Made by a program: the position numbers and the translations under genes. Below are positions 63,181 through 64,000 of a DNA stretch of 64,000 nucleotides, one piece after another (positions within the stretch are counted from its first letter, which is position 1; every line of letters begins with the position of its first letter). The stretch is taken from assembly GCA_013398015.1 (NCBI GenBank), contig VZRR01007595.1, positions 530,082 through 594,081 of the forward strand, in the 5' to 3' direction. The notes beneath the pieces were generated by a model. That model saw nothing but the letters and a program-made list of their open reading frames with translations. It had not been told where the DNA came from and searched no databases. The stretch is from Oreocharis arfaki (Eukaryota; Chordata; Aves; Passeriformes; Paramythiidae).

Positions 63181-64000
63181 GACTGCAGCTGAAGTACCTG
63201 CTATGGCAAAATAATGTTTCATGGCATCTTGTTTTAATAGCCACAAATTATTGCATTCTGCATTAAAGCTCCAGTAATCTCTTTCTTAATGTGATTAAAC
63301 TAATTCAGAAGATGTCAGTGAAAGATTTCTATCCCCATGCTTCAGACAGATGTGTTAGGTATTTCTTCACCTTTAAGTATCATCATAGGTGATTATGCTT
63401 CCCTTGAGCTGACCCCTACTTATCTGCATTTTTTGGTCTTGATATCCTAAGTCCATTATGGGACTCGCCCTCCTACCAGATCAGTCACTTTCCTTTCATG
63501 TTATTTTCCCTTATAGAGATATACCCATGTCACTGGAAAATGAAATTGTCACTAATTAGAAGGCTTTCTCTCAGACAGAATTTAAATTAACTGGGCTTGA
63601 ACTCCTGGATTTGCTTTTAGTAAGAGATAACCACAGGCCCTAGTGCCCAGGAAAAAAAAAAGGGTCAGAACTCATCTTCACAGCTATTTTCCTTTCTGAG
63701 TAATGTTTTGTAAAGCAATCAAATATCTCCCTATGTTTAAAGTACAAATAACGATTTAAAAGCCTCTATTACCGTTGTACAGAATCTCTTTTTGAGTGCC
63801 ATACACTGCTTGTGGTGGAATGATAAGAGCTTCATCACTGACAGCCCACATTAGTACTCTGATTTAAAGTCTCCCTTTTGTCTCCATTTTCAGGACCTTT
63901 TCTTTACAGTAAACTGCTATTCTAAGAAATAGCCCTTTGCTGAAATCCCCATTAGAATTGTAAGAGCTGTATTATACCATCCATCAGCCAATTGTCTGAG
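63181..64000. other. AT-rich unique sequence, no gene seen
   Basis: Nothing recognised. Confidence 0.65.

Noticed and set aside
1..64000. CRISPR array, bacterial operon or phage content
   Set aside because: No spaced identical repeats, no dense long genes and no ribosome-binding sites; retroelement content is avian.

Overview
The window is a gene-poor, AT-rich stretch of vertebrate nuclear DNA, most likely from a bird and probably a songbird. The bird call rests on several degraded CR1 LINE copies with the typical avian 3' region and reverse-transcriptase text. It also rests on two copies of one avian-type retroviral LTR, and on a composite SINE made of a tRNA-Ile head and a CR1 tail at 50212-50346, the layout described for TguSINE1 of songbirds. 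I recognise no intact protein-coding gene, no rRNA or functional tRNA, no CRISPR array and no bacterial-type operon. Most open frames are short, as expected by chance in AT-rich DNA. The window could be a gene desert or the inside of a very large intron; the sequence alone does not decide.

Layout. 1-9392 is almost featureless apart from an LTR-like repeat with a GGAGA expansion (2412-2890). 9393-10730 is a CR1 cluster: an old minus-strand copy, a CCCTT microsatellite, a better-preserved minus-strand reverse-transcriptase fragment, and a short plus-strand CR1 3' end. 16705-17270 and 32022-32613 are two solo LTRs of one family, both with their sense on the minus strand. 24441-25945 is the only long GC-rich block; its first part has LTR-like promoter and polyadenylation signals. 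From 38.7 to 47 kb the unique DNA carries several perfect hairpins, densest at 46651-46984. 48648-48995 (minus) holds a decayed coding remnant that I cannot assign to a family. CR1 pieces recur at 51.1, 52.2, 59.6 and 60.3 kb.

Points most worth a second look: (1) the N joins at 19040 and 32685 are each flanked by two versions of the same locus differing by an indel (about 81-82 bp and exactly 31 bp), which looks like two haplotypes laid end to end by the assembler; (2) an 18-bp perfect hairpin with a further 6-bp outer stem at 22513-22572; (3) a palindrome cluster at 46871-46984; (4) the unidentified coding remnant at 48648-48995; (5) a possible CpG-bearing 89-nt exon at 28371-28459. No new multi-gene system is visible.
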